Below are positions 25,721-26,311 of a DNA stretch of 26,311 nt, piece by piece. The notes beneath the pieces are model-generated. The model made no database searches. It was given only the letters and a program-made list of their open reading frames with translations, and was not told the origin of the DNA. The DNA comes from Actinomycetes bacterium (lineage in GTDB: Bacteria; Actinomycetota; Acidimicrobiia; Acidimicrobiales; RAAP-2). The position numbers were made by a program, and so were the translations under genes. Position 1 is the stretch's first letter, and the number at the start of each line of letters is the position of its first letter. Where the stretch lies: the NCBI GenBank assembly GCA_021784205.1, contig JAJXTB010000024.1, positions 1 through 26,311 on the forward strand. Direction: 5' to 3'.

Positions 25721-26087
25721 TCGCCGCCCTTTCGTTCAGGGACGCCACGACTCTGCATAACTGGAGCTGGTACACCGGGGTGTCACTTGTTCTAGTTGCT
25801 TGATTCCGTTATGTCTGCGCACCCGTGGACTGGTCCAGAGGGGCCCCATTCGGGCGAGGCGGGCGAAACACCAACGGGCGTCTGGCGCGGAGCTCTGAGC
25901 GTACGAAAACCCAGGCGTACCTTCGACAAAGGGCGAGATCAGCGGGACTCTCGGGTGCTCGGTGCGATACGCTGACACCCTCGCGGGGCCGCCAGTGGGG
26001 CCAACTTGCCCACAGGGCCCGAAAGTTTGTAGGCTAGAGAGTCCCCTGGGCGCCACGGCGCGCCCGGACGTTTCGTAAGGAAGAGTT
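25721..26087. other. Intergenic region between the unknown gene and rplM
   Basis: This 367-base stretch has no credible gene; short open frames lack family features and ribosome sites. It holds the rplM promoter at its right end. On the left is a small inverted repeat ACACC-GG-GGTGT (25772-25783), about 50 bases before the minus-strand GTG and thus a possible operator for that gene. The sequence around 25750-25815 is noticeably AT-richer than its surroundings. The 5' leader of rplM (about 26042-26087) contains GC-rich partial palindromes around 26048-26068. Confidence 0.6.
26006..26035 (+). promoter_or_regulatory. Putative rplM promoter
   Basis: TTGCCC at 26006-26011 and TAGGCT at 26030-26035 are separated by 18 bases, the same spacing as the rplC promoter. 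The predicted start is near 26042, giving a leader of about 46 bases with AAGGAAGAG at 26077-26085 just before the GTG start. Confidence 0.6.
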
Positions 26088-26311
26088 GTGCGCACCTACA
26101 CACCGAAGGCCCAGGACATCACGCGCGAGTGGCACGTCATCGACGCCGAGGGCCTCGTGCTCGGCCGCGTCGCGACGGTCGCCGCCTCGCTGCTGCGCGG
26201 CAAGCACCGCACCTACTTCGCCCCCCACGTCGACACCGGCGACTTCGTCATCATCGTCAACGCCGACAAGGTCGTCGTGACCGCCAACAAGGCCGAGCAG
26301 AACTTCGCCTA
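26088..26311 (+). CDS. rplM: 50S ribosomal protein L13, 3' end outside window
   Basis: Early-assembling 50S protein. Translation from GTG 26088 gives [41 protein letters not shown] and [19 protein letters not shown], a clear L13 N-terminal half. The 74 visible codons run off the window edge without a stop. AAGGAAGAG lies directly upstream. The next gene in most bacteria is rpsI, not visible here. Confidence 0.97.
   Translation, partial: MRTYTPKAQDITREWHVIDAEGLVLGRVATVAASLLRGKHRTYFAPHVDTGDFVIIVNADKVVVTANKAEQNFA

Noticed and set aside
25938..25960. CGGGACT near 25943 as a DosR half-site for rplM
   Set aside because: Only one half matches and it is about 60 bases upstream of the -35; too weak to claim.
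25778..25980. GGGTGTCA at 25778 and TGACACCC at 25973 as a long inverted repeat
   Set aside because: Eight bases separated by about 190 can easily arise by chance; no further symmetry joins them.
25825..26037. 70-residue open frame before rplM
   Set aside because: No ribosome site, no recognisable features, and it overlaps the rplM promoter.

Overview
The window is a GC-rich actinobacterial chromosome segment carrying the translation superoperon: end of the str operon (fusA, tuf), S10, spc and alpha operons, then truA and the start of rplM. Gene order, the adk-map-infA-rpmJ arrangement, TTGC/TAnnnT promoters, a leaderless gene and a DevS/DevR-like two-component pair all fit Actinomycetota. 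The four-cysteine S4, with no cysteine-free duplicates visible, makes a deep lineage such as Acidimicrobiia more likely than a mycobacterium or streptomycete. That assignment is inference.

Layout. 25-3741: fusA, tuf and rpsJ. 3742-3964: a strong hairpin, a promoter and a folded leader that start a new unit at rplC. 3965-15916: rplC, rplD, rplW, rplB, rpsS, rplV, rpsC, rplP, rpmC, rpsQ, rplN, rplX, rplE, rpsN (type Z), rpsH, rplF, rplR, rpsE, rpmD, rplO, secY, adk and map. Spacing is very tight and many stops overlap the next start by 1 or 4 bases. 15947-18145 (minus strand): a flavin/pyridoxamine-oxidase-like protein, a GAF histidine kinase and a NarL-type regulator split the superoperon. 18254-22348: the infA promoter, then infA, rpmJ, rpsM, rpsK, rpsD, rpoA, rplQ and truA. 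22359-24305: an M13 zinc peptidase with a leaderless-type promoter over the truA stop. 24353-25720 (minus): an unrecognised 455-residue protein. 25721-26087: intergenic region with the rplM promoter. 26088-end: rplM, cut by the window edge.

The plus-strand genes make ribosomal proteins, elongation and initiation factors, the secretion channel, RNA polymerase alpha, adenylate kinase, methionine aminopeptidase and a tRNA pseudouridine synthase. These are growth-rate-linked functions. The most unusual points are an apparent CTG start codon for infA, the structured rplC leader, the redox-sensor-like module placed back-to-back with infA, and long C-terminal tails on L22 and S3. I found no rRNA, tRNA, CRISPR array or insertion sequence.
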